This document shows, in pieces, positions 54,210 to 62,645 of a DNA stretch of 64,000 nucleotides. The notes beneath the pieces were generated by a model. That model saw only the letters and a list, made by a program, of their open reading frames with translations. It did not search any database and had not been told where the DNA came from. The position numbers and the translations under genes are program-made. This DNA is from Microbispora rosea (lineage in GTDB: Bacteria; Actinomycetota; Actinomycetes; Streptosporangiales; Streptosporangiaceae), in assembly GCF_900156315.1 (NCBI RefSeq), contig NZ_FTNI01000010.1, positions 98,680-162,679 of the forward strand, given 5' to 3'. The stretch's first letter is position 1. Each line of letters begins with the position of its first letter.

Positions 54210-55099
54210 GATCCGGCGGCGGGCGACTCGGTTCCGGTCTCGGCACCCGAACCACCGCCGGACGCGCCGCCGGGCTCGGTGCCGAACCACTTCTTGTAGA
54301 TCTCGTTGTAGGTGCCGTCGGACTTGGCGGCCGCGAGGACCTCGTCGACGACCTTCTTGAGCGCCGTGTTGTCCTTCTTCATGCCGATGCCGTACTGCTC
54401 ACCGGTGTCGAGGCTGGCGACCTGCTCGAACTTGGCGCCGACGTCGGACTTCTTCAGCCAGGTCAGCACGACCGGGAGGTCCTGCACGATCACGTCCGCC
54501 TGGCCGGTCTGCAGGCCGAGCAGCTCCTTGGGCGAGTCGGCGAACTCGATCGGCTCGAAGCCCTGCTTCTTGACGTAGTCGAGGCCGGTCGTGGACGCCT
54601 GAGCGCCCAGCTTGAGGTTCTTGGCCTTGACGTCGTCCAGCGAGGTGATCCCGCTGCCCTTCTTGGCCATCAGCGCCTGGGTGGCGTCGAAGTACGGCTC
54701 GGAGAACAGCAGGTTCTGCTGCCGCTCCGGCGTGATCGTCATGCCGGCGGCGGCCACGTCGCACTTGCGGGCGTTCAGTGCGGCGCCGCTCTTGATCGCC
54801 GCGAAGTCGATGTCCACGATGTCCTGGGTCACGCCCAGCTTCTTCGCGACCAGGTCGACGATGTCCACGTCGAACCCGACGACCTTGTCGCCCTGGTTGA
54901 ACTGGAACGGCTCGTACGGGATGTTCGTGCAGGTCGTGATCTTTCCGGCGTTCACGAGGGCGACACCGCCGGGGGCGGCCGAGGCCGTCGCCGTGCCCGA
55001 GTCGGCGGAGTCGCTCCCGCACGCGGTGACGGTCAGCGTCGCCGCCAGAGCCACCGCCCCGATGCTCGCCGCTTTCCGATAAGTGGACCAGGGAGCCAC
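54206..55099 (-). CDS. Amino-acid ABC transporter, substrate-binding lipoprotein
   Basis: A 297-residue extracellular binding protein (SBP_bac_3 type). The signal ends in a lipobox (TVTAC, Cys27). YEPFQFNQGDKVVGFDVDIVDL, AAAGMTITPERQQNLLFSEPYFDA and GQADVIVQDL form the ligand cleft typical for glutamate, glutamine, arginine or cystine. The end is Gly/Ser/Glu-rich. GTG 55099 follows AAGGAGG. First gene of the importer operon. Confidence 0.92.
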   Translation of the reverse strand: MAPWSTYRKAASIGAVALAATLTVTACGSDSADSGTATASAAPGGVALVNAGKITTCTNIPYEPFQFNQGDKVVGFDVDIVDLVAKKLGVTQDIVDIDFAAIKSGAALNARKCDVAAAGMTITPERQQNLLFSEPYFDATQALMAKKGSGITSLDDVKAKNLKLGAQASTTGLDYVKKQGFEPIEFADSPKELLGLQTGQADVIVQDLPVVLTWLKKSDVGAKFEQVASLDTGEQYGIGMKKDNTALKKVVDEVLAAAKSDGTYNEIYKKWFGTEPGGASGGGSGAETGTESPAAGS

Positions 55100-55209
55100 G
55101 CCGGCCTCCTTGCTATGGTGCGAAAACGTCTGAGGCGCAGTTTAAGCGTCCCTTATGACGGATTGGCCACTGCATGGGTTGTAGCCCGTAACGTGCGTGA
55201 AACCTGATG

Positions 55210-55692
55210 TCAGGGATTCAGGCCTTCCGTGAGTATGTTGAACCGTTCGAGCATCCGCGCGAGCAGCCGTACGTCCTCCTCCGGCCAGGCGGCCAGCAGC
55301 GTGCGCAACTGGCCCTCGCGCGCGGATCGCGCGTCGTCGAGCCGCCTGCTGCCCTCGGGAGTGAGGGCCAGCAGGTGGGCCCGGCCGTCCTCGGGGTCGG
55401 GACTGCGGCTGATCAGCCCCAGCTCCTCCAGCACCTTGAGCTGACGGCTGATCGTCGCCCGGCCGACCCGCAGGTAGGCGGCCAGGTCGCTGGACCGCAT
55501 CGGCGAGCTCTGGTCGATGCGGACCAGCAGGCCGTACGCGCCGGGGTCCAGCTCGGGGTGCACCTTGCGCCCCATCCCGACGGAGAACGCCTTGGCGCGC
55601 CGGAGCAGGATGGCGAGCTGCCGCTCCACCGCGCAGTACGCCTCGTGTTCGCCGGCCGTGGGCGGTCGGGGAGCGATCTCCGCCTCCGTCAT
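55210..55692 (-). CDS. MarR family transcriptional regulator
   Basis: A 160-residue winged-helix dimer. LRVGRATISRQLKVLEELGLI is the recognition helix region and SPDPEDGRAHLLALTPEG the wing. It lies 35 bases after the YceI gene in the MFS-YceI-MarR operon and probably represses that operon through CTTAG-N5-CTAAG at 59139-59153. ATG 55692 follows a GGAGGAGGC site. Confidence 0.87.
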   Translation of the reverse strand: MTEAEIAPRPPTAGEHEAYCAVERQLAILLRRAKAFSVGMGRKVHPELDPGAYGLLVRIDQSSPMRSSDLAAYLRVGRATISRQLKVLEELGLISRSPDPEDGRAHLLALTPEGSRRLDDARSAREGQLRTLLAAWPEEDVRLLARMLERFNILTEGLNP

Positions 55693-55727
55693 GGCCTGCC
55701 TCCTCCTGACTGCGTGTGGCAGGGGGT

Positions 55728-56549
55728 TTACCCGCGCACCGCCTGGATGTCCAGCTCTACTTTCAGTGTCGCCCCGATCAGCGAGATCCCCGCCTGGACG
55801 ACCTGGTTGTAGGTCATCGCGAAATCCTCGCGGCGCAGCTCCGTGACCGCGCGGAACGCCGCGCGCAGCCCGCCCCACAGGTCCGGTCCCGTGCCCAGGT
55901 AGGTCATGTCGAGATCCACCGGGCGGCTGACGCCGCTCAGCGTCAGCACGCCGTGCACCGTCCAGCGGTCCGGGCCCGCCGCCGACAGCCCGGTGCTCCG
56001 ATAGGTGATCACCGGGTGCACCGGGACGTCGAGGAAGTCCGCGGAACGCAGGTGATCATCGCGCATCCGGCTGCCCGTGTCGATGGATTCACCGACGATC
56101 TCGGCGACCACGGACGACTCCTGCGGCGTGGCGCCCATCTCGATCCGGCCGGAGAACTCGGTGAACCGCCCTTGCACGCTGCTGAGACCGAGGTGCCGGG
56201 CCGTGGCCGAGATCTTCGAGTGTTCGGGGTCGATCGTCCACACGCCGGGCGGCGGAAGCTCGGTGCCGCCCTGCCGGGCCAGCACCAGCGTGCCGGCCTC
56301 GGCGGCGCCCGAGGCGGTCGCGATCGCGGTGGACGCGGCGGGCGCGTACCCGATCGCGGTCGCGACCACCGTGTAGACCCCCGGCGGCAGCGGGGCAGTG
56401 ACGACCTGCCCGTCGGCGTCCGCCTCCGCCCGCGCCACCTGGTGGCCGACCGTGTCCGTCACCGTGACGACCGCGTGCTGCACGGCCCAGCCGTCCTTGC
56501 TCCTGACCAGGGCGTGCAGTCCCCTGGGCATCGTCTCGGAGACGCTCAT
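55728..56549 (-). CDS. YceI family protein with N-terminal carboxypeptidase-regulatory domain
   Basis: 273 residues. Residues 1-90 are a beta-sandwich of the carboxypeptidase regulatory-like type (VTVTDTVGHQVARAEADADG, LPPGVYTVVATAIGYAP), the same kind that ends the MFS protein upstream. Residues 100-270 are a YceI lipocalin-like domain (WTIDPEHSKISATARHLG, MRDDHLRSADFLDVPVHP) that binds isoprenoid-like lipids in known members. ATG 56549 overlaps the MFS stop (ATGA). No signal peptide is visible. Confidence 0.88.
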   Translation of the reverse strand: MSVSETMPRGLHALVRSKDGWAVQHAVVTVTDTVGHQVARAEADADGQVVTAPLPPGVYTVVATAIGYAPAASTAIATASGAAEAGTLVLARQGGTELPPPGVWTIDPEHSKISATARHLGLSSVQGRFTEFSGRIEMGATPQESSVVAEIVGESIDTGSRMRDDHLRSADFLDVPVHPVITYRSTGLSAAGPDRWTVHGVLTLSGVSRPVDLDMTYLGTGPDLWGGLRAAFRAVTELRREDFAMTYNQVVQAGISLIGATLKVELDIQAVRG

Positions 56550-59113
56550 CGCTCGTGTCCCAGCCACACGTCGTACGGCTCGTCGCCCTGGCCGCCCAGG
56601 TTCAGCGTGCTCGCCACGGGCGGGTAGCCGCTCGCGACGATCGTGTACTGCCCGCCGGTCAGATCGGTGAAGGCGTACTCGCCGTCCTCGCCGGTGGTCG
56701 CCACGCCGACCACGTTGCCGGCGGCGTCGAGCAGCGTGACCCTGGCGTCGGCCAGCGGCACGCCGTCCTTGACGCGGACCGTGCCCCGCACCCGCGCGCC
56801 CGGCAGCAGCACGACGTCGTGCCGGGTCTGGCCGGTGCCCAGCACCTCGATCGGGACGGCGGCAGGACGGTAGGCCGCGCCGCTGACCGTGAGCGTGTAA
56901 GTGCCGGCCACGATGCCGGAGAAGGAGAAGCCGCCCTGGGGGTCGGTCGAACCGCTGGCCACGACCTCCCCGCGGACGTCGGTCACGACGACCACCGCGT
57001 CGGCGACCGGCGCCCCGTCCGCCCCGCGTACGGTGCCGACGAGCCGGCCCGAGGCGGCGAGCACCATGTCGAAGTCGACCGGCTGGTCGCCCACGACCAG
57101 CGTCGCGACCTGCGGCTCCCGGTCGCCCGCCGACGCGATCAGCACGTACGTCCCGCTGCCCGGCGCCTGGAGCGCGTAGCCCCCGTCGTCCCGGGTGACC
57201 GTACGGCCGAGCTGGTGGCCGCGCACGTCGATCAGCGTGAGGGTGGCGCGGCCCACGGGCATGCCGTCCTGGCCCTTGACGAACCCGCCGATGCCCACGC
57301 CGCCCGGCTCGTGCGTCTCCATCGCGAGCGCGGCGTACGGCTGGGCCTGCTTGGCGGTGAGGACCTGTGCGTTCAGGGGCTGTGCGTTCAGGGGCTGCGT
57401 GGCGGCGTGGCCGTTCGGCGAGGCGAACTCGGGCTCGGCCGTGATCGGCCGCTGCAGGTCGTGCTGCTGCCTGTCGCGCTGGGCGTGGCGTCCGGTCACG
57501 GCGCCGTTCCGCTGGGGGGCGATCTCGGGGTCGAGGGTCTCGTCGGTCTCCGTCGCGTCGGCGCGGACGGTGATCGCGCTGGTGCGCAGCGGGACCTCCT
57601 TGATGAACAGCACGGCGATCAACGCCAGGAGGCTGAGCGGGGCCGCGTAGAGGAACAGGTCGCCGATGCCGTGGCCGTACGCGCTCTCCACCGCCGTGCG
57701 GATCGGGGCGGGCAGCGCGGAGAGCTTGGGGATCGCGCCGCTCTCCTGGCCGGTGCCGCCGTGCACGCCCAGCGCGGCCAGGGCGTCCTCCAGGTAGTGC
57801 TTGACGCGGTCGCCCATCAGGGCGCCGAGGGCGGAGACGCCGATCGCGCCGCCGAGGGAGCGGAAGAACGAGACCACCGAGCTGCCCGCGCCGAGGTCCT
57901 CCGCGCGCACCTGGTTCTGCACGGCGAGAACGAGGTTCTGCTGGCTCATGCCGATGCCGATGCCGACGCAGAACATGAAAATCGCGACGAGCCAGTAGTC
58001 GGTGTCGTACCGGAGCGTGCCCATCAGGGCGAACCCGGCAGTGAGGAAGAAGGTGCCGGAGACCAGGAAGACCTTCCAGTGCCCGGTGCGAGTGATGATC
58101 TGCCCGGAGACCGTGGAGGAGATCGCCAGACCGAGGATCATCGGCAGCGTCATCAGACCGGCCACCGTGGGCGTTTCGCCCCGGGCGAGCTGGAAGTACT
58201 GGCTGAGGAAGGTCGTGCCGCCGAACATCGCGACGCCGACCAGCACGCTGGCGACCACGCTGAGGCTGACCGTCCGGACCCGGAACAGGCGCAGCGGGAC
58301 GATCGGCTCGCTCACCTTCGACTCGACCACGAGGAAGAGCAGCGCGAGCACGACCGCGCCGCCGACCATCGCGCCGGTCTGCCACGACAGCCAGTCGTAC
58401 TTGTTGCCGGCGAAGGAGACCCAGATCAGCAGCAGCGAGACCGCGGCGGTGATCAGCGTCGCGCCGCCCCAGTCGATGCGCACGTCGCGCTTGAGGACCG
58501 GCAGGTGCAGGGTCTTCTGCAGCACGATCAGCGAGAGGACCGCGAACGGCACGCCGACGTAGAAGCACCAGCGCCAGCCGAGCCACGAGGTGTCGACGAT
58601 GAGGCCGCCGACGAGCGGGCCGCCGATCGTGGCGACGGCGAAGACCGCGCCCAGGTAGCCGGAGTAGCGGCCGCGCTCCCGCGGCGAGATCATCGCCGCC
58701 ATGATGACCTGGGTGAGCGCGGTGAGGCCGCCGGCGCCGAGGCCCTGGATCACTCGTGCCGCGATCAGCATGCTGGGGTTCTGCGACAGACCGGCGATCG
58801 CCGAGCCGATGACGTAGACGGTCAGTCCGAGCTGGATGAGGATCTTCTTGCTCATCAGGTCGGCGAGCTTGCCCCAGATCGGGGTGGACACCGTCGTGGC
58901 GAGCAGGGTCGCGGTGATCACCCACGTGTAGGTGGTCTCGTTCGCGTGCAGGTCCGCCGTGATCGTGGGGAGCGCGTTCGACACGACGGTCGACGACAGG
59001 ATCGCGACGAACAACCCCAACATCAGCCCCGAGAGCGCCTCCAGGATCTCCCGGTGCGTCATCGCGGGGGCCGCCGTGCCCGGCGGCGTCTCCCTGGTCA
59101 TCGCAGTCGCCAT
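56546..59113 (-). CDS. MFS drug exporter (DHA2 type) with three C-terminal Ig-like domains
   Basis: 855 residues. Residues 15-500 are a 14-helix EmrB/QacA exporter (WVITATLLATTVSTPIWGKL, RVIQGLGAGGL, SYLGAVFAVATIGGPLVGG). After a linker, about residues 600-855 hold three carboxypeptidase-regulatory-like beta-sandwich repeats (GGYALQAPGSGTYVLIASAG, GGFSFSGIVAGTYTLTVSG, GEYAFTDLTGGQYTIVASG). Most DHA2 exporters lack these. ATG 59113 follows GGAAGGAC; a TTG at 59137 is not used. The promoter carries a MarR-type operator. Confidence 0.88.
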   Translation of the reverse strand: MATAMTRETPPGTAAPAMTHREILEALSGLMLGLFVAILSSTVVSNALPTITADLHANETTYTWVITATLLATTVSTPIWGKLADLMSKKILIQLGLTVYVIGSAIAGLSQNPSMLIAARVIQGLGAGGLTALTQVIMAAMISPRERGRYSGYLGAVFAVATIGGPLVGGLIVDTSWLGWRWCFYVGVPFAVLSLIVLQKTLHLPVLKRDVRIDWGGATLITAAVSLLLIWVSFAGNKYDWLSWQTGAMVGGAVVLALLFLVVESKVSEPIVPLRLFRVRTVSLSVVASVLVGVAMFGGTTFLSQYFQLARGETPTVAGLMTLPMILGLAISSTVSGQIITRTGHWKVFLVSGTFFLTAGFALMGTLRYDTDYWLVAIFMFCVGIGIGMSQQNLVLAVQNQVRAEDLGAGSSVVSFFRSLGGAIGVSALGALMGDRVKHYLEDALAALGVHGGTGQESGAIPKLSALPAPIRTAVESAYGHGIGDLFLYAAPLSLLALIAVLFIKEVPLRTSAITVRADATETDETLDPEIAPQRNGAVTGRHAQRDRQQHDLQRPITAEPEFASPNGHAATQPLNAQPLNAQVLTAKQAQPYAALAMETHEPGGVGIGGFVKGQDGMPVGRATLTLIDVRGHQLGRTVTRDDGGYALQAPGSGTYVLIASAGDREPQVATLVVGDQPVDFDMVLAASGRLVGTVRGADGAPVADAVVVVTDVRGEVVASGSTDPQGGFSFSGIVAGTYTLTVSGAAYRPAAVPIEVLGTGQTRHDVVLLPGARVRGTVRVKDGVPLADARVTLLDAAGNVVGVATTGEDGEYAFTDLTGGQYTIVASGYPPVASTLNLGGQGDEPYDVWLGHER

Positions 59114-59138
59114 CGAAGTCCTTCCGCGTGTGATCAAA

Positions 59139-59183
59139 CTTAGTTTCCCTAAGCAATCATATATTGATCGTTGCTTCGGGCAA
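59139..59183 (-). promoter_or_regulatory. Promoter and MarR operator of the MFS-YceI-MarR operon
   Basis: On the minus strand: -35 TTGCCC (59183-59178), a 16-bp spacer, -10 TATGAT (59161-59156), then the inverted repeat CTTAGGGAAACTAAG (59153-59139). A repressor on this site would cover the transcription start. The MarR gene is third in the same operon, which suggests autoregulation. Confidence 0.65.
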
Positions 59184-59220
59184 CCAAATAGTCGTGGCGC
59201 GGAGGTGTCCGGAAACGACG

Positions 59221-59249
59221 AAGGCCCCGAACCCGCAGGTCAGGGCCTT
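59221..59249 (-). terminator. Candidate terminator after the YajQ-family gene
   Basis: AAGGCCC (59221-59227) and GGGCCTT (59243-59249) form a 7-bp stem around a 15-base loop, 28 bases beyond the stop on the minus strand. The T-rich tail is weak (CGTCGTTT). Confidence 0.4.
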
Positions 59250-59276
59250 TCCGTCAGTGTCGTGCTGTGACGCGTC

Positions 59277-59768
59277 TCACCGGTAGTTGACGAACTGGAG
59301 GGCGATGTCGAGGTCCTTGCCCTTGAGTAGGGAGATGACCTGCTGGAGGTCGTCCTTCTTCTTGGAGCTGACCCGGAGCTCCTCGCCCTGGATCTGCGCC
59401 TTCACGCCCTTGGGGCCCTCGTCCCGGATGAGCTTGGAGATCTTCTTGGCGTTCTCCTGGTCGATGCCCTCCTTTAGGGACACCATCAGGCGATACTCCT
59501 TGCCGGACAGCTTCGGCTCGCCCGCGTCAAGGATCTTGAGGGACAGGTTGCGCTTGACGATCTTCTCCTTGAAGACGTCGAGAACCGCGTTGGCCCGCTC
59601 CTCGCTGTTCGCCTTGATCTCGATGTCCTTCTGCCCCGACCAGGAGATGCTCGCGCCCGTGCCCTTGAAGTCGAAGCGGTGCCCGACCTCCTTGACCGTC
59701 TGGTTCAGGGCGTTGTCGACCTCCTGGTGGTCGATCTTGCTCACCACGTCGAAACTGCTGTCGGCCAT
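59277..59768 (-). CDS. YajQ family nucleotide-binding protein
   Basis: 163 residues matching the whole YajQ/DUF520 family: [21 protein letters not shown] at the start, [32 protein letters not shown] and a C-terminal [13 protein letters not shown]. Characterised members bind cyclic di-GMP or nucleic acid. Soluble, ATG 59768, single gene between the MFS promoter and the GNAT gene. Confidence 0.93.
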   Translation of the reverse strand: MADSSFDVVSKIDHQEVDNALNQTVKEVGHRFDFKGTGASISWSGQKDIEIKANSEERANAVLDVFKEKIVKRNLSLKILDAGEPKLSGKEYRLMVSLKEGIDQENAKKISKLIRDEGPKGVKAQIQGEELRVSSKKKDDLQQVISLLKGKDLDIALQFVNYR

Positions 59769-59822
59769 CGGTGTCCGTGTCCTCTCTCCGTTGCCCTTCG
59801 AGATTAGTGGGCCCCGATGTGA

Positions 59823-60305
59823 TCAGAGGTCTTTCCTCATGACGACGCGGGGCGACACCTCTATGCCGAGGGCCCGCTCATGCTCGATCAGCGCGGTGAG
59901 CTCCGGCCCCCACTCGTGAGGTTGTACGACGCGGAAGCCGCGCCGGGCGTACCAGGGGGCGTTCCACGGCACGTCACGGAAGGTCGTCAGCGTCACCGCG
60001 GCGGTATCCGCGAACGTTCCGGCCGCCGCGCAGACGGCATCGAGGAGCCGCGTTCCGATCCCCTGGTTGCCATGATCGGGATGTACGGCGATCTGGTCGA
60101 GGTGGGTCAGGCCGTCGACCACCCCGAGCAGGGCGAACCCCACCGGCGGCCGACCGGCCACGATGACACGCCTGGGATCGACGCACTCTTCGACGACCGT
60201 GGTGCCCGGCGGGAAGACGATGCCGAGCGGCACGAACATCCCGTCCGCCGCTCTCTCGATCTCCGCCAGCGCCGCGAGATCCGCCGGCTCGGCCTGTCTG
60301 ATCAC
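59823..60305 (-). CDS. GNAT family N-acetyltransferase
   Basis: A 160-residue acetyl-CoA-dependent transferase. IAVHPDHGNQGIGTRLLDAV is the acetyl-CoA-binding R/Q-x2-G-x-G/A region and NAPWYARRGFRVV the C-terminal fold motif. GTG 60305 starts the domain; the ORF continues 29 codons upstream without domain content. Substrate unknown. Confidence 0.87.
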   Translation of the reverse strand: MIRQAEPADLAALAEIERAADGMFVPLGIVFPPGTTVVEECVDPRRVIVAGRPPVGFALLGVVDGLTHLDQIAVHPDHGNQGIGTRLLDAVCAAAGTFADTAAVTLTTFRDVPWNAPWYARRGFRVVQPHEWGPELTALIEHERALGIEVSPRVVMRKDL

Positions 60306-60453
60306 CGTTCCACTATGACCGGTGGACCGCCGCGCCCGCTTCCGGGTTTCCGGGACCCCCGCCCGCCACGCGAGGGGTGAGCCGGAACCCATGTCACGTC
60401 CACCCGGGAAGTCCGCTATTCTTCTACCTGTCGCCGCGGCGAGCGGAAGACAA

Positions 60454-60538
60454 GGCAGGTTGCCCGAGTGGCCAAAGGGAGCGGTCTGTAAAACCGTCGG
60501 CTCAGCCTACCCAGGTTCGAACCCTGGACCTGCCACCA
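60454..60538 (+). tRNA. tRNA-Tyr (GTA)
   Basis: 85 bases. The acceptor arms GGCAGGT and ACCTGCC pair perfectly, the anticodon loop is CTGTAAA with GTA at 60488-60490, the T-arm is GGTTCGAACCC and a long variable arm lies between, as in bacterial tRNA-Tyr. CCA is encoded (60536-60538). A hairpin terminator follows. No integrase or duplicated 3' end was seen nearby. Confidence 0.96.
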
Positions 60539-60545
60539 GCAGAAC

Positions 60546-60580
60546 AGCAGCTCAGAGGCCCTCCGGGGCCTCTTCTGCTT
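60546..60580 (+). terminator. Terminator of tRNA-Tyr
   Basis: AGAGGCCC / GGGCCTCT (60554-60561, 60566-60573) with a TCCG loop, flanked by a second pair AGCAG / CTGCT, eight bases after the CCA end and followed by a short T-run. Confidence 0.75.
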
Positions 60581-60729
60581 TCCGGCCCTGTGCAGCCGTA
60601 GGCCACTGCTAGCCCCCGTCTGTCGCCGGTCCACCAATATGCATGCAATGATCTTGGGCGCGTTTCCGCAGGTCGCACCGCGCTTTTCGGCCTTGTAAGG
60701 GCGACGAGACGAGCCTACGAAACGGCGAA

Positions 60730-60756
60730 AGGGTCCCGGCTGGCTTCCGGGACCCT
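60730..60756 (-). terminator. Terminator of the 80-residue gene
   Basis: Perfect 10-bp stem AGGGTCCCGG / CCGGGACCCT with a 7-base loop, 14 bases past the stop of the minus-strand gene, followed on that strand by TTTCGCCGTTTCG. Confidence 0.75.
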
Positions 60757-60770
60757 CTGGACTTCGGTGA

Positions 60771-61013
60771 TCACGCTGATCGCAGGTGCTCCGCGATCCA
60801 CTGACGGCCGGCTTCCCAGCTCGTGAACTGTTCTAGGTGCTCCCCGCTCTGGGCATCGAAGACGTGATACCGGCGCTTACCGTCTTTGCCCAGACGGATC
60901 AGGTCGTAAGAGCCATCGTGCGAGCGGTACCACACGCACTCGCTACCGTCGGCGCGACGTGAGGTAGGTGATGCGTGCGTATACGCGTACTCACTAACCG
61001 TTGTGTCTGACAT
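60771..61013 (-). CDS. Hypothetical protein, 80 residues
   Basis: A small soluble protein with Thr/Ser-rich start, then a compact beta-rich part (GSECVWYRSHDGSYDLIRL, YHVFDAQSG) and a Trp-rich helix end (SWEAGRQWIAEHL). ATG 61013. It has its own terminator and therefore looks like a real gene in the irregular region after the tRNA. I do not recognise the family. Confidence 0.6.
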   Translation of the reverse strand: MSDTTVSEYAYTHASPTSRRADGSECVWYRSHDGSYDLIRLGKDGKRRYHVFDAQSGEHLEQFTSWEAGRQWIAEHLRSA

Positions 61014-61179
61014 GCGGTGGATCGTATCTCTGCCTTCTGCCAAGGGGAGGGATGCGGAGAGTCAGGCAGCCAGGGCGTCATCGATCCTCCGGCTGGTGAG
61101 AAGCCCGGTCGGATGCTGGCTCGCGACCGCGGCGTCGTCACTTCTTGAACAAGGTGCGACCCCTCCGCTCCCCGCCCGG

Positions 61180-62191
61180 ATGGACCGACGAACGATGCTG
61201 CTCCTCGCGGCCGGAATGACCGCCGAAACCGCGGCCTCTATCGCGGACCCCTGGGAACGCCTTTCCCGTGCGCTGAGGGGACCGCAGATGCTCGACGACG
61301 ACACCATTGAACGACTCGAAGCGCGCACCATCGGATTTCACCGGCTCGAATACGTCATGCCTGCCCGAGCCATCTACCAGGGGCTAACGACGCACATCAA
61401 CGAGTTGAGCACCCTGCTTCAAAGCGGCCCGCCCGAGCGCTACCGGCGTCGCCTGGCGGCAACAGCCCGGCGAAGCCGCAACGCTGGCGTCCTGGATCGC
61501 CTGGGACCTCAAGCAGCCCGCACAGTCGGCCTCATTCGAGCGCGTCGCCGCCCTGGCCGCCGAGGAGAGCGGGCACCGCGTCATCCAGGCATGCACGTAC
61601 GCCTACCGGTCGTACGCTGTCAGCGGCCCCGAGGCTGTCGAGCACATCCGACGCGCCCAGCAGTTCCTCCCGGCCGAGGGAGATGACGCGACCCGCGCAT
61701 GGTTGCTGGCCCGCGAAGCCGAAGAGCTGGCCGCACTCGGCGATGGCCAGGCGGTCGAGCTGTTGCAGCGCGCCGAGGAAGCCCACACACGAGCCCGGCC
61801 CCACCGCGAGCGCGCGTGGACCCGCTTTCTCGACGCCGGACGCATGGCCGCCTTCCAGCTCTCGACCTATGTACGGCTCGGCGACGAGCAGCACGTGACA
61901 GAGGCCGGCCAAGCCGCCCTTGCAGCTCTCGGCCAAGACGAGGACCAGAAGCGCGCATCCGTCGTCTACGCCGACATCGCACAAGCACAGCTCCAACTCG
62001 GCGACGTGACCGAGGGAGTCGCCTACGCCCGCCGCGCCCTCGAAGCAGCCCAGCGCACCGAATCCACCTGGGGCATGCAACACCTCGCCAAGGTAGAGAA
62101 GGCCCTTGCCGCCCGGCCCGACCATGCCGCCCGAGAACTACTCGGCGACATCCGCGCTACTCGCCGTACTCTGGGGCCGTCTCCCGCCTGA
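61180..62191 (+). pseudogene. Truncated, frameshifted TPR-type regulator
   Basis: The remnant of an actinobacterial regulator whose C-terminal TPR part is normally preceded by a helix-turn-helix domain. The first frame (MDRRTMLLLAAGM, DPWERLSRAL, IGFHRLEYVMPARAIYQGL) fits the family until RLAATA; the next expected residues, GEAATLASWIAWDL, continue in the +1 frame. Removing one C from CCC at 61466-61468 restores one reading frame to 62191. No DNA-binding domain is found upstream. A sequencing error could explain the shift but not the missing domain. Confidence 0.72.
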
Positions 62192-62510
62192 TCCACTCCA
62201 GGTAGTCCGGCGTCCCCTGCACGATCGGCACCGCCACGATCTCAGGCACCTCGTATGACTGCAGCTCACGCACGCAGGCCGCAAGGTCATCGAAACGGTC
62301 AGTGGTCGTCTTCATGAGCAACAACCACTCCTCCGCCTGCTGGACCTCACCGGCCCACCAATATGTAGAGGAGATAGGCGCCACGACCTGCGGAAAAGCC
62401 GCGAGTCGGCGCCCTACAACCTGCGCAGCAATGCGGTTCGCTTGGACCAGGTTCGGCGCGGTGACTCGAACCTCTAGATGATCACTCAACGCCATCCCCC
62501 ATTCAGTCAT
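62157..62510 (-). CDS. cutA: CutA divalent-cation tolerance protein
   Basis: 117 residues with the trimeric CutA1 fold: RRLAAFPQVVAPISSTYWWAGE, EEWLLLMKTTTDRF, YEVPEIVAVPIVQGTPDYLEWI. It helps copper and other metal tolerance in bacteria, by an unclear mechanism. ATG 62510 or ATG 62495 is possible. Its 3' end overlaps the 3' end of the pseudogene by 35 bases. Confidence 0.87.
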   Translation of the reverse strand: MTEWGMALSDHLEVRVTAPNLVQANRIAAQVVGRRLAAFPQVVAPISSTYWWAGEVQQAEEWLLLMKTTTDRFDDLAACVRELQSYEVPEIVAVPIVQGTPDYLEWIRRETAPEYGE

Positions 62511-62645
62511 ACATGAGTCTTCTTGCACAAATACCCCAAACGCACATCAACTACGATGCGATTGGCGTGACCGGGATGGAAGAAGCTTGGAAAGAGTCAT
62601 CAAGGAAGCTTATCCTCGTTCAAAAGCCGCCGTGGAAGGGTGAGT

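Noticed and set aside
55728..59156. 1142-codon minus-strand fusion of MFS and YceI
   Set aside because: The long frame is open through the MFS gene in a different frame; the real MFS and YceI genes overlap by ATGA at 56546-56549.
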